A stretch of DNA of 64,000 bases from positions 1 through 64,000 of the forward strand of contig CAWBPA010000018.1 in the NCBI GenBank assembly GCA_963790545.1, in the 5' to 3' direction. Numbering within the stretch: the stretch's first letter is position 1; every line of letters starts with the position of its first letter. The notes under the pieces are model-generated. The model was not told the origin of the DNA. It saw only the letters and a list, made by a program, of their open reading frames with translations, and did no database searches. The translations under genes and the position numbers were made by a program. Shown here piece by piece: positions 52,612-61,993 of the stretch. Source of the DNA: DATBJG01 sp963790545. GTDB taxonomy: Bacteria; Acidobacteriota; Vicinamibacteria; Vicinamibacterales; JAMQPK01.

Positions 52612-54477
52612 TCAGCGACCCGCGAGCGACAGCCGGAACGCCGCCATCTCTTCACCGTTGCGAACCAGCAGGACATCGCCGACCAGAACCGGATGGTTCC
52701 ACGTCTTGCCGTCGAGCGCCGGAACTCGTGCGATCTCTCTGAACTGATCGGGCGTTGCACCGACGAGCGCGAGCTCACCTTCCTCCGAGACAACCAGCAG
52801 CAAGTCCTGATCGGACAAGAGGACGAGCTGACCGTTGCCGTAGCGTCCGCCCTTCCAATTGCGCTTGCCGTCCTGGAGATCGATTGACGCGAGAATGCTG
52901 CCGTCGAAGCCGAAGGCATGCCCTTTGTGTACGACAAAGTCGTTGAAGGAGGGCTTCAGCCCGCGCGATGTCCAGCGCTCGTGCACGCTCCATCCGCCTT
53001 CTCCATGCGCGATCGCGATGCGGACCGTGCCGACCCCACTGGCGCTGGAGTCCATGGCGCCAACCAGGACGTCGCCCTCCGCCGTGAGAGCCGGCTGCAC
53101 GACGTTGCTTCCCGAACCGGGATGCTCCCAGAGCTTCGTGCCGTCGGCGGGCGCGACGCTGGTCGCGCCGCCTCCGCTCAGCATCAGGATCTGCTCGACT
53201 CCATCGATCGTGGCCAAATGTGGTGAGCTGTAGCTCCCACCCAGCGTCTGGGCAACCCATCTCGGCTTCCCGGTGGCGATGTCGTAGGAGGCGAGCCGTC
53301 CGGAGGTGGCGACGATCACGGTGTCCCCAACCACCAGCGGCGAGCCCGCGAAGCCCCAACCCGGGAGCTGTGCACCGGTGTCGGATGCTGCGTTGCGCGA
53401 CCAGACGACGGAGCCGTCGCGAGCATCGAGCGCGTTCAGGACTCCAGTCGCTCCGAGACTGTAAACGCGACCGTTGCTCAAAGTCGGCGTCGCGCGCGGA
53501 CCGGCGCCGCCATTCGATTCCCAGAACCGAACCGGGTCGCGGTGTCTCCATACCGGCTCACCGGTCTTCAGGTTGTAGGCAGAGACGATCTCGTCCTCAC
53601 CACGCTGCTCCTGCGTGTAGAACAGATTGCCGTGCACCGCGAAAGACGACCAACCAGGTCCGATCGGGCGGCGCCACAACTCCACCGGCGGCTTCTGGGA
53701 CCAGTCGGTCTCGAGCCGCACGCCCCGAATGAGGCTATCGCGCTCGGGCCCGCGAAAGCCGGGCCACTCGGCGTTGGTCTTCGCTTCCGACGGGGCGGCC
53801 GGTTCGGTCTTGGCCGCCGCCGAAGCCGTCGGAGGGACTGGCGCGCTTGCCCCGAGCGAAGTCGAGGGGCTTACCCCGTGCGGAGTCGATGGGATTGGAG
53901 TTTCACGAGCCTCGGGGGCGGCTGGCGGAGGAACCGGGAGCGGGGGCTCAGCCTGTGCCAGGAGCCGCTCCTCGGGAGTCGGCGTCCACCGCCAATGAAG
54001 ATCCGATTCCGCGGTGCCAGTAATTCCACCCGTACGTATGAGCGTGAACGCGCCGCACGCGAGCGCGATGGCGGCAACGAGCGACGCGCTCCGAGGCCCG
54101 CCGGAGAGGCGACCGCAGGCCACCGCCCACGCCACCAGCGCGAGCCCCAGGACCGGGATGGAGAAGAAGGGCAACATCATGCCCATCATCCCGTTCGAAA
54201 TGGACTCGTGAACCAGGCGTGTTGTCGCAAATACCGCGACCACCATCACGACGATCGCGCCCACGCGCTCGTACCACCGCGCGCGGCTGAAGAACAGCCA
54301 CCAGACGAGGACACCCAACCCGCCGGCGACTCCGCCAAGCACTCCAAGGACCGAATAGTCGGGAAGGACGATTGGGACCGCGAACCAGGTCAGCCAGCCA
54401 ATCACCGTGGCGAGGACGCCGGGCCAGAGCCGGAGCGGCTTACGACGAGTCGGTTCATTGCTTTGTGCTATGGACAT
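52612..54477 (-). CDS. PQQ-binding-like beta-propeller protein with N-terminal membrane domain
   Basis: 621 residues. The N-terminus NEPTRRKPLRLWPGVLATVI leads into about five membrane helices (to residue 165). A Pro/Ala-rich linker (about 185-235) contains SPSTSLGASAP, the product of an in-frame repeat. From 240 on a PQQ-like propeller follows: WPGFRGPERDSLIRGVRLET, LFYTQEQRGEDEIVSAYNLK then TGEPVWRHRD, VYSLGATGVLNALDARDGSV, LASYDIATGKPRWV. The propeller is probably periplasmic. True PQQ ligands are not certain, so it may be a structural outer-membrane-type propeller. Confidence 0.82.
   Translation of the reverse strand: MSIAQSNEPTRRKPLRLWPGVLATVIGWLTWFAVPIVLPDYSVLGVLGGVAGGLGVLVWWLFFSRARWYERVGAIVVMVVAVFATTRLVHESISNGMMGMMLPFFSIPVLGLALVAWAVACGRLSGGPRSASLVAAIALACGAFTLIRTGGITGTAESDLHWRWTPTPEERLLAQAEPPLPVPPPAAPEARETPIPSTPHGVSPSTSLGASAPVPPTASAAAKTEPAAPSEAKTNAEWPGFRGPERDSLIRGVRLETDWSQKPPVELWRRPIGPGWSSFAVHGNLFYTQEQRGEDEIVSAYNLKTGEPVWRHRDPVRFWESNGGAGPRATPTLSNGRVYSLGATGVLNALDARDGSVVWSRNAASDTGAQLPGWGFAGSPLVVGDTVIVATSGRLASYDIATGKPRWVAQTLGGSYSSPHLATIDGVEQILMLSGGGATSVAPADGTKLWEHPGSGSNVVQPALTAEGDVLVGAMDSSASGVGTVRIAIAHGEGGWSVHERWTSRGLKPSFNDFVVHKGHAFGFDGSILASIDLQDGKRNWKGGRYGNGQLVLLSDQDLLLVVSEEGELALVGATPDQFREIARVPALDGKTWNHPVLVGDVLLVRNGEEMAAFRLSLAGR
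53849..53870. repeat. In-frame repeat in the linker of the PQQ-like gene
   Basis: GCCCC and GGGGC flank GAGCGAAGTCGA. On the minus strand it is translated as part of SPSTSLGASAP within the low-complexity linker. It resembles a dispersed element that has landed in frame, as in addA. Confidence 0.5.
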
Positions 54478-54499
54478 AAAATCAGCTCGATCACAAATG

Positions 54500-56191
54500 C
54501 TATCGTTTCGTTTTTAGCGCCTCTTGCTCTTCCGTGCGGGCACCGGCAAGCGTATTCGCCATGCTGTAGTTGCCTTCGTGACACGCAGTTTCATAGATGC
54601 GAACATCGACCTTGGCCATGGGGAATGACAGGACGACTTTGTCCTGGAATGTCTTCGGGTCCACGACGGTGGCTTCGTACTCGAGCACGTTCTCGGATAC
54701 TCGTGTGAATCGCTCGGTGACCACCTCGTCGTAGGAGGTCCCCGCATCGTTAAAGCTTTGAGTGAGGCCGTTGAAGTTCCTGGTTTCGACGACCAAGGTT
54801 TCGCCTTCCCAACGTCCCCTCGAGTCACCAGACCAACTCCGAAGTTTTTCACCCACGTGAGGTCTGCCGTCGAGCGGAACCATCCTCGTGCCGTGGAAGG
54901 TATCTGCCAGCAACACTATGTGATCGGTCGATTGAAATATCTGTACGTAGTTGCTGTCGAAGCCAGGCATCAATGGGGGGCGGGCGTTCGATCCAACGAG
55001 ACAACGCTCAGCCAGGCCGCGATCTTCTGGTCCGTCCTTGCCGATTCCGCCGAAGAAGAATCGCACCGGACGACTGCCGGGGATGTCGCCGGCAATAATG
55101 GCCGCAAGACCGCCAATTCGTCGAACCCCTTCGACCATCGGTGGCATGCGGCCATTGTCGGGATAGATGATGAGCGACGTGCGCAGATTTTCAGCCTGGG
55201 CCTTGTAATCGAGCCAAATCCTGTCGGCAACTTCAACAGGCGCGAGCTTGGCGAGCCCGTTCAACGCGGTCTCTCGAGCGATGTTTTGCTTCGCGAGCTC
55301 ATCCCGGGTAAAGAACTTCTTGTCCGCAAATTCCTTAGATCGTTCGAGCGGCACATCGGAACTGAAGTTCCACACACCTTGCAGGTCCGGCTGGCCGAAC
55401 TCGTTGCGCAGAGCCTTGTATTGCGCTTCAAGTCCAGCAACGGACGCCGCAATCGTCGTCAACACACAGAGGAACGACGCTTGTCGCTTCTGGGAGATCG
55501 CGCGAGCTGTCCCGTAGTGCTCAGGTCCATTGAGAGGCGAACTGGCCCTTCTGATGCGCAGGCGCCACAGCCAATACAGCATGGCGAGGAGCGGGACCAG
55601 CACTGGAATGGGCAGAAGAGCCGGAATGTGGAGCACCTCAGGTACTCGCCCTGTTGGGCCCAGAAAAAACGAAGCGGCTGCAATGTACAGCGCGAAACAC
55701 ATACGCCACAGATGCCGTGCGAGTCGACGCGCGCCCCCGAGGCTCCCCGACCGGATCATCCGAATATCCCCTGCACCGCCGAGCAGTCCGACGGCTGCAA
55801 ACATCAAATACGCAAACGCCGGGACTCCGTTCCGATTGCCACCATTGGCGATCGCCTCGAGCCCGAACGTGAGGCAAAGCAGGCCCACAGCCAATGCCAC
55901 GACCATGGCACCGACATTCAGCCAACCCGATGCTGCGGCAGGACGTCGGACCGTGGTCAGCGCGGTCACGACCAGATACGCCGTGAGCACCGCCGCCGGA
56001 ACATTCACCGTCTGCCACTTGCCTCCAAACGCCATCACTGCACCGGTGACCGACAGCGCGAGCATCACGTAAACAAACAGCATCCCGCTCTTGCGATGCA
56101 GCGTTGCTCCCTTCGCTGCATAGAGCGCGACATAGCCGAACACGAGTCCCAGGCAACCCGCGAGGACGTGTACCAGCAAGGTCATTCGCAC
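54500..56191 (-). CDS. Fusion of a DUF2306-like membrane domain and a PDLxGxW domain
   Basis: 563 residues in one uninterrupted frame. Residues 1-225 have about seven membrane helices (LLVHVLAGCLGLVFGYVALY, LNVGAMVVALAVGLLCLTFG, LLPIPVLVPLLAMLYWLWRL), like DUF2306-type proteins. At about 232-250 a signal-peptide-like QASFLCVLTTIAASVAGLEA appears, followed by the family motif NEFGQPDLQGVWNFSSDVPL and the usual later blocks (IYPDNGRMPPMVEGV, RWEGETLVVETRNFNGLTQS, YETACHEGNYSMANTLAGAR). The second part looks like a complete exported protein, so this is a recent gene fusion or two genes with the second starting at a rare codon. Confidence 0.72.
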   Translation of the reverse strand: MRMTLLVHVLAGCLGLVFGYVALYAAKGATLHRKSGMLFVYVMLALSVTGAVMAFGGKWQTVNVPAAVLTAYLVVTALTTVRRPAAASGWLNVGAMVVALAVGLLCLTFGLEAIANGGNRNGVPAFAYLMFAAVGLLGGAGDIRMIRSGSLGGARRLARHLWRMCFALYIAAASFFLGPTGRVPEVLHIPALLPIPVLVPLLAMLYWLWRLRIRRASSPLNGPEHYGTARAISQKRQASFLCVLTTIAASVAGLEAQYKALRNEFGQPDLQGVWNFSSDVPLERSKEFADKKFFTRDELAKQNIARETALNGLAKLAPVEVADRIWLDYKAQAENLRTSLIIYPDNGRMPPMVEGVRRIGGLAAIIAGDIPGSRPVRFFFGGIGKDGPEDRGLAERCLVGSNARPPLMPGFDSNYVQIFQSTDHIVLLADTFHGTRMVPLDGRPHVGEKLRSWSGDSRGRWEGETLVVETRNFNGLTQSFNDAGTSYDEVVTERFTRVSENVLEYEATVVDPKTFQDKVVLSFPMAKVDVRIYETACHEGNYSMANTLAGARTEEQEALKTKR

Positions 56192-56207
56192 AATTCACCT
56201 CCGCCCG

Positions 56208-56372
56208 CTATTCCGATCGGAGCGCTTGCACCACATCCACCCGCGACGCGCGAGCCGCCGGCATCAGCGACGCCACGACCGCTGCCAACCACAGCAGCAC
56301 TACGGCGAGTACCCCGGGCCATAGCCGGAGTGGTTTCCGCAGAGTCGGTTCGTCGGTGTGTGCGATGGGCAT
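56208..56372 (-). pseudogene. 54-residue chimera: PQQ-type start joined to MacB/FtsX permease end
   Basis: ATG 56372 opens MPIAHTDEPTLRKPLRLWPG then VLAVVLLWL, a close match to the start of the PQQ-like protein at 54477. It then continues AAVVASLMPAARASRVDVVQ then ALRSE and stop, the standard C-terminus of MacB/FtsX-type (ADOP) permeases. The join lies inside a hydrophobic stretch shared by both. It looks like a recombination scar that deleted the middle of both genes. Whether it is translated is unknown. Confidence 0.65.
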
Positions 56373-56426
56373 GTTGCACTCCAGCTATCCTTTTCGCTCC
56401 TCGAGTCTGCTCCTTCAGGATGTCGA

Positions 56427-57352
56427 TCAGAGCGGTCCGCGAGAGCGGCGCAGCCGGAGCGCCGCGAACAGGAAGGCCGCGGTGACGGCCAGGCCGATCC
56501 ACAGCCCCGGGCTGGTCAGGAATTGCCCCATAGGCTGTAGTGCCAGCATGTCCATCGTCATCCTGCCTGCGGGCGCGTCGGGTTCCGGGCCGCCAATGAG
56601 GCGGTACTGCACCATCGCGGCGAAATACGAAGTGTTGAAAGCAATCTTCTCGGCGGCACCGAGTGCCACTGGCGGTAGCGTGGCCCAGAGAAATGGGGCG
56701 CGCCTCGCCCACGCCGACACCATCAGCAGCCACGCGTAGAACGGCGCGTACCAGATGCCGTGGTACGCCACAAGGTGACCGAGATTGATCAGCAAGGTCC
56801 TGAAGAACGGCACATGGGTCCACACCGTCGCGGCGCTCATCCCGCTCCCCGCGAGCACGGCGCTGCTCACCAGCAGCATGATCAGCTGCGTAACCGCGGT
56901 GACTGCGACCGTCACCAGCGGGAGCACCAGGATTGGGATACTCGCTTTGGAGAGCAGGGTCGTGAGATCGGAGACCGGCAGCGATTTCCAGAAGAGGATG
57001 CTGCGGTCGCGGCGCTCCCCGTACAGCGCATCGAGAGAATAGAACACCGCGACGAGAAGATCGATGAACATGAGCATGAGCGCGACGATCACATACGGCT
57101 GCTCGATGGCCTCGTGTTGCTGCGTCGGGCTGAGCGTCAGGGTGGCACGCATCCTGTCCGGCAGGTTGATGAGCGCGATGAAGAAGCCGACCAGGAACAC
57201 GGCGGCGACAGCCAGCGGCGCGAGATAGATGGACCGGTTCTCCCAAAGCTCGCGCCGCACCGACCAGTACAGCCGCCGTGCCGGCGAGATCTCCAACGGC
57301 GTTATCGCCTCGGACGGCGACTGGGTTTCCGCCATCGCATTCGATTGGGTAT

Positions 57353-57356
<4 letters not shown>
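56427..57356 (-). CDS. ABC-2 type transporter permease
   Basis: 309 residues with six membrane segments, for example SIYLAPLAVAAVFLVGFFIA, PYVIVALMLMFIDLLVAVFY, LVLPLVTVAVTAVTQLIMLL and GLWIGLAVTAAFLFAALRLR. The short soluble part SLDALYGERRDRSILFWKSL then PVSDL is the coupling region typical of this YtrC/YtrD-like permease type. The start overlaps the ATPase gene end by four bases. The substrate is unknown. Confidence 0.87.
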
Positions 57357-58228
<872 letters not shown>

Positions 58229-58231
58229 GGG

Positions 58232-58651
58232 TTAGCGCTCCTCCTCGGGAGAATGGGGCGCGAGGGGCTTTGGCTGGGCGACATCCGAAGCCGGCTCGCC
58301 GGGCGCGCCGTGCAAGAGGTCCTCCGCCGTCAAGCCGAGCCGCCGAATGGTCCGATAGATCCTGGGCCACTCGTCGCCAAGAAACTTCTGCCGCTCGCCC
58401 TGCAGCAACAGATCGCGGGTGCCAGCACTGATAAACATGCCGCGGCCGCGCCGCGTCTCCACCAGTCCTTCGTCGACCAGTTGCTGGTAACCCTTCAGGA
58501 CTGTGAGCGGATTGATCCGATATTCAGCCGCCACCGTGCGCACGGAGGGCAGTGCGTCGCCTTCCTTGAGAACGTCATCGAGGATCATCGCGACGACACG
58601 GTCCCGAACCTGGCGGTAAATCGGCTGACCGTCGTTCCACTCACGGTCCAT
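58232..58651 (-). CDS. GntR-family (YtrA-type) regulator
   Basis: 139 residues from ATG 58651 (MDREWNDGQPIYRQVRDRVV); ATG 58678 is also in frame. The winged helix-turn-helix is DALPSVRTVAAEYRINPLTV then LKGYQQLVDEGLVETRRGRG, with the short YtrA-type tail (TRDLLLQGERQKFLGDEWPR). It is first in the GntR-ATPase-permease operon and likely represses it. An inverted repeat lies just upstream. Confidence 0.9.
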   Translation of the reverse strand: MDREWNDGQPIYRQVRDRVVAMILDDVLKEGDALPSVRTVAAEYRINPLTVLKGYQQLVDEGLVETRRGRGMFISAGTRDLLLQGERQKFLGDEWPRIYRTIRRLGLTAEDLLHGAPGEPASDVAQPKPLAPHSPEEER

Positions 58652-58709
58652 CAGGGTTTCCGACCATTTCAGGCGCAAAGCGAAGGGCTTTCATCTTTTC
58701 TTCGTCTCA

Positions 58710-58758
58710 AGTGTTATAGTCATATAGAACACTAATACTCTATCGCGACACGTGTCAA
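58710..58758 (-). promoter_or_regulatory. Promoter/operator of the GntR-ABC operon
   Basis: Arms AGTGTT and AACACT surround CTATATGACTAT (58710-58733), the layout of YtrA-type operators. On the minus strand TTGACA lies at 58758-58753 and a -10 candidate (ATTAGT or TATTAG) overlaps one operator arm. Repression by the GntR protein is inferred. Confidence 0.6.
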
Positions 58759-58897
58759 GTTGTATTCAGAGGCCCATAGCGGTTGCTGCACGCGACGCCT
58801 GTGCAAGGCCTCGGTTCTAGATTCACTCTTGCCGGGTGAACCGCTCCGCGCCACGGGGCATGACCGTCGTCGAGGTGAGCCGTCGGCGGCCTGCTCG

Positions 58898-59153
58898 ATG
58901 AACTTGGTCTTGATGCAGCTCGATGCCGAACTGGCACAGCGAGTGGTCGAGCTGATCGCTCCTCACCGACGCAAGCGCAAGACGCAGGATGGCCGACCGC
59001 TTCGTCGATACCCGCCGGGTGGAAGGTGGAACGGCAATTCGCGTGGCTTCAGAAACTACCGACGGATCCTCGTGCGTTACGAGCGTCACGCAGAGAACTT
59101 TCTGGGAATGCTTGCACCTCGCCTGTTGCCTCATCCTGCGGCGGTGTTTATGA
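58898..59153 (+). mobile_element. IS5-type transposase remnant
   Basis: The C-terminal end of an IS5-family DDE transposase is readable in pieces: AELAQRVVELIAPHRRKRKT in one frame, RWKVERQFAWLQ in a second, NYRRILVRYERHAENFLGML back in the first, and HLACCLILRRCL then stop in a third. The KVERQFAWLQNYRRILVRYE pattern with its catalytic Glu is the DDE C-terminus. At least three frame changes and no N-terminal part or terminal repeats show it is dead. Confidence 0.7.
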
Positions 59154-59198
59154 AATGACTTCTACTCCGCCGATGCGGTGCGGCAAGCGCGCATGGGG

Positions 59199-59558
59199 TT
59201 ATTCCTCGCCCGCCGGCGCGGGGTTCATGATTCGACCGATCGCGTGCACCAGTTGCGACCAGCGATCCCGTTCGCGTAACAACTGCGCCTTCCCTGTGGC
59301 AGTGAGCCGGTAGTACTTCGCCCGCTGATTGGCCTCGCTTACTCCCCACTCGGACTTCAGCCACCCGCGTCTTTCGAGACGGTGCAGCGCCGGATAGAGC
59401 GAGCCGGTTTCGACCTTGAGCAGGTCGTCGGATTGCGATCGGATGGCTTGGCCAATTCCGTGGCCATGCTGGGGCCCCCACTGGAGGGTGCGAAGAATGA
59501 GCATGTCGAGGGTGCCCTGAAGAAGCTCGAGGCGGCGATCGTCGGGTGTCTTCGCCAT
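59199..59558 (-). CDS. PadR-family transcriptional regulator
   Basis: 119 residues. PadR signature: LLQGTLDMLILRTLQWGPQH then GHGIGQAI, VETGSLYPALHRLERRGWLK, YYRLTATGKAQLLRERDRWS. Short (PadR-s1) subgroup. In acidobacteria such genes usually precede large ADOP/MacB permeases; none is present downstream here, though a permease remnant lies at 56208. Two operator-like palindromes stand directly before the start. Confidence 0.92.
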   Translation of the reverse strand: MAKTPDDRRLELLQGTLDMLILRTLQWGPQHGHGIGQAIRSQSDDLLKVETGSLYPALHRLERRGWLKSEWGVSEANQRAKYYRLTATGKAQLLRERDRWSQLVHAIGRIMNPAPAGEE

Positions 59559-59563
59559 AGTCG

Positions 59564-59600
59564 TAGACGGTCTACAGCCTTAGACGTAGGAGCTCTACGG
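59564..59600 (-). promoter_or_regulatory. Two PadR-type operator palindromes
   Basis: GTAGAC-G-GTCTAC (59564-59576) and CGTAG-GAGCT-CTACG (59586-59600) lie 6 and 28 bases upstream of the PadR start. The GTAG/CTAC half-sites and close tandem placement fit PadR autoregulation. Confidence 0.65.
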
Positions 59601-59918
59601 CTTGTTCCACCGCCGGAGAGGGACGGTGGCAATGGGCCACGGTAACGTGCGGCCCTTCCACGCGTGGTCGTGGGTCGCCCGTCCTCGACATGACGAGCCG
59701 ACTGACAACAAGCCACGAAGTCGCTCTCTTTCGTTGATGGGACCCCACACTACGCGCTGGCAGGAGCTGTGCTGACTGTGCGATAGCCCGGACACCGGCG
59801 TGTCAGTGACTTGACACGCTGGACCAATTCAACAGCCTTGGCAACCCCCACCACGGCTGATTCAAGGGCGCCAACAGATCGACGCGATCGCAGATGGCGC
59901 TGACATGGAGTAACGCTC
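59601..59918. other. Gene-free gap between divergent PadR and barrel-protein genes
   Basis: 318 bases with no supportable coding frame. TTGACA occurs near 59813 about 100 bases before the next gene, but no matched -10 was convincing. Nothing else recognised. Confidence 0.5.
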
Positions 59919-60794
59919 ATGCTGAAACGGTCTAAGCCCGCAATCTTCGCTCTGGCGTACCTGGTTCTCTCCGCAACCCTCGCGAGCGCACAGGCTCCGG
60001 AGGCCGTTCGCGAAGAGACCACGCTGCGTGGGATCGTGGACGCCATCGACGACATCGCGCAAGTCACGACGCCCAGCGCTCTGCCAGGTGCGCAGGTGCC
60101 GGTCCCCGACCCCGACGAGTTCCGGAATCGCTTCACGATCGAGGTCCTCTGGGGCCTGGACAACCAGTTCAGCGGCAAGATGATTCAGGACGCCTCAGGG
60201 CAAACGGTCAATGGCGTCCCGATCAACTTGACTGAAACGTCCTACGACGACACGTATGGCCGCATGGGGCTCTTCAAAATTGGCGCCTCGTATCGCACGA
60301 CCCCGCGCACCGAAGGGTTATTCAACTTCGTCCTTTCCCGGAGCTCGGCGGAGACGGTGACTATCGGCACCGTAAGTGCAGCCAACGTGCCGCTCTTCGT
60401 GGACTTCGATGACTTCAACTACTGGGGGTTCGAAGGTGGTCAGCGGTTTTTCTTCTCACGCGTTCGCTTCACGCCCTATGTGGGATACCTGGTCGGCCTC
60501 AACCGAAATGGTGACATCACGGGGAACTTCGTCAATGTTCCCCCAAATCTGACGCCAGGACTCGCGGCACAGGACGGAAAGTTCTTCGAAAAGTCCTGGG
60601 CGTTCAGTCTTGGTCCGACCGGCGGCGTGCTCATTGGCTTGGGCCCGGTCGAGGTGATGGCTGAGACACAGCTGCGCTGGATGAACGGACTCTCGGATGT
60701 CGATTGGCTCGTCGAGGAGGGCTTGCGCGACATCAACGCCGAGAGCTCACGTTGGTCGCTTCCGTTCATCTTCGGCGGGAGGTTTCGGTTCTGA
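59919..60794 (+). CDS. Exported outer-membrane beta-barrel protein
   Basis: 291 residues with a signal peptide (MLKRSKPAIFALAYLVLSAT then LASAQ). A lead segment (ETTLRGIVDAIDDIAQV) is followed by alternating barrel strands: RFTIEVLWGLDNQFSGKM, GRMGLFKIGASYRTTPRTEG, RVRFTPYVGYLVGLNRNGDI, VEVMAETQLRWMNGLSDVDW and a final SLPFIFGGRFRF with terminal Phe. It fits an OmpA/porin-like barrel of about eight strands without a peptidoglycan-binding domain. Function unknown. Confidence 0.75.
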   Translation: MLKRSKPAIFALAYLVLSATLASAQAPEAVREETTLRGIVDAIDDIAQVTTPSALPGAQVPVPDPDEFRNRFTIEVLWGLDNQFSGKMIQDASGQTVNGVPINLTETSYDDTYGRMGLFKIGASYRTTPRTEGLFNFVLSRSSAETVTIGTVSAANVPLFVDFDDFNYWGFEGGQRFFFSRVRFTPYVGYLVGLNRNGDITGNFVNVPPNLTPGLAAQDGKFFEKSWAFSLGPTGGVLIGLGPVEVMAETQLRWMNGLSDVDWLVEEGLRDINAESSRWSLPFIFGGRFRF

Positions 60795-61121
60795 CAACGG
60801 CCGATCGCTAGTTGGTCAGGCGGGGCGGCGGCTCGCCTCACGGGCTCCGCCTCGCGTTACCCCTTTTGTTCGCGCGGGTACAGAATCGCGCAACGCCTGT
60901 CTGCCCATTCAGACTGCCTCGATCGTTGATAATGCCGGCCAGCGCTGACGAACGCTTTTTTTCATCAACTAGCCCAGAAATTCACATTTACTTCGATTCG
61001 AAGACGGTGCAGGATCTGAGCTTCACACTCATCCGTGCATCTGGCAGGTGGAATCAGCCGTTAAATTTCGTGGTGGGTATGACCACGCCAGTCGGAGTGG
61101 GGACTCTTTCTGGAGGCGGTC
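60795..61121. other. Gap without a supportable gene
   Basis: 327 bases. A frame from 60932 (MPASADERFFSSTSPEIHIY) runs into the next gene in another phase. It has no signal, family or ribosome site I trust. It may be leader sequence or an old fragment. Confidence 0.4.
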
Positions 61122-61893
61122 ATGAAGATTGCGATGTGGGTCTTTGTGTCGGTTCTAGTAGTCAGCGCCGTTCCTGCTTACGCCCAAACGCAAGAGTTGG
61201 TTCCAGAGCCGCAGTCTGAGCAGAGGCTTGACGAGCTTTCAAAGTGGCTGAAACAGGTACAAGGCGTGGGAGGAGTGGTTTGAACTGTGGGGAAACAGGG
61301 TTGCGCGTAACTTTGACGATCAGCCGATTTGGGACCGCAAGGAACGTCCTGAACCGCCCGTTTGGCTCGAGGCGGTCTGTCAGGATTACCTGGGCGATGA
61401 TGAACTGCTTGTGAGTGCCTGCGACATTCTCCGAGACTGGGACAACCATCCTTTACAAATCATCCAACGCCGGCGCTCGTCGGTGGCGAGTTCGGGCGGC
61501 ACGGTGGATGACAAGGTCGTGAAGACTTCGTTTTTTCAACGAGTCCATCTAACGGGATTGTGGACGCGGGCACAATATCCAGCGACGCCCGTTTACGGCA
61601 TCGTTGGGATGCAGATTTCAGTGTTCGAGCTCGGACGGTACACGCTGCCGGCCGTTGGGGTGATGGCGGTCATGGTTCCTGACGGCGACGGTGGGTACGA
61701 CTTGAAGCCCGCCACCACTCTGGGTTTCGGCTTTCGGATCTGCGACTTTGTGCCTCCGTTCATCAAGAAGCAGGCGAGCCTCCACATCAACCTTGCCAGG
61801 ACGAGCATCCATGGCCTTCGGGATGACAGGATCCTTTCATCGGCGGATGTCTATTTCGTCGGATTGTCTATCAGCGGAAATAAAGGACGCTGA
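61122..61893 (+). pseudogene. Exported protein of unknown function, one frame change
   Basis: ATG 61122 begins MKIAMWVFVSVLVVSAVPAY then AQ, a signal peptide, and continues to LSKWLKQVQ. At about 61258-61264 one extra base shifts the frame (the present frame stops at 61282). The signal goes on one frame over as AWEEWFELWGNRVARNFDDQ and, to the end, FFQRVHLTGLWTRAQYPATP, GIVGMQISVFELGRYTLPAV, LHINLARTSIHGLRDDRILS. Repaired it is about 256 residues, beta-rich at the C-terminus. I do not recognise the family. Confidence 0.65.
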
Positions 61894-61956
61894 TTGACAC
61901 CCTCCTTGAATTCCTAGCCGGAGCTCCGCGGCCCGAGGACGTGCGTGCTTGCCTGC

Positions 61957-61993
61957 TTGACATGTGACTATTTGGTCACATATTATGGGCGGC
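61957..61993 (+). promoter_or_regulatory. Promoter with operator between -35 and -10
   Basis: TTGACA (61957-61962), 18 bases, TATTAT (61981-61986). The spacer is exactly a palindrome: TGTGAC, TATTTG, GTCACA (61963-61980). Transcription would start near 61993, at the GTG of the ArsR gene. An ArsR dimer on this site would block the polymerase. Confidence 0.72.

Noticed and set aside
54758..56485. 575-residue open frame on the plus strand
   Set aside because: Antisense of the membrane/PDLxGxW fusion; composition is rich in Arg, His and Gln and no motif is seen.
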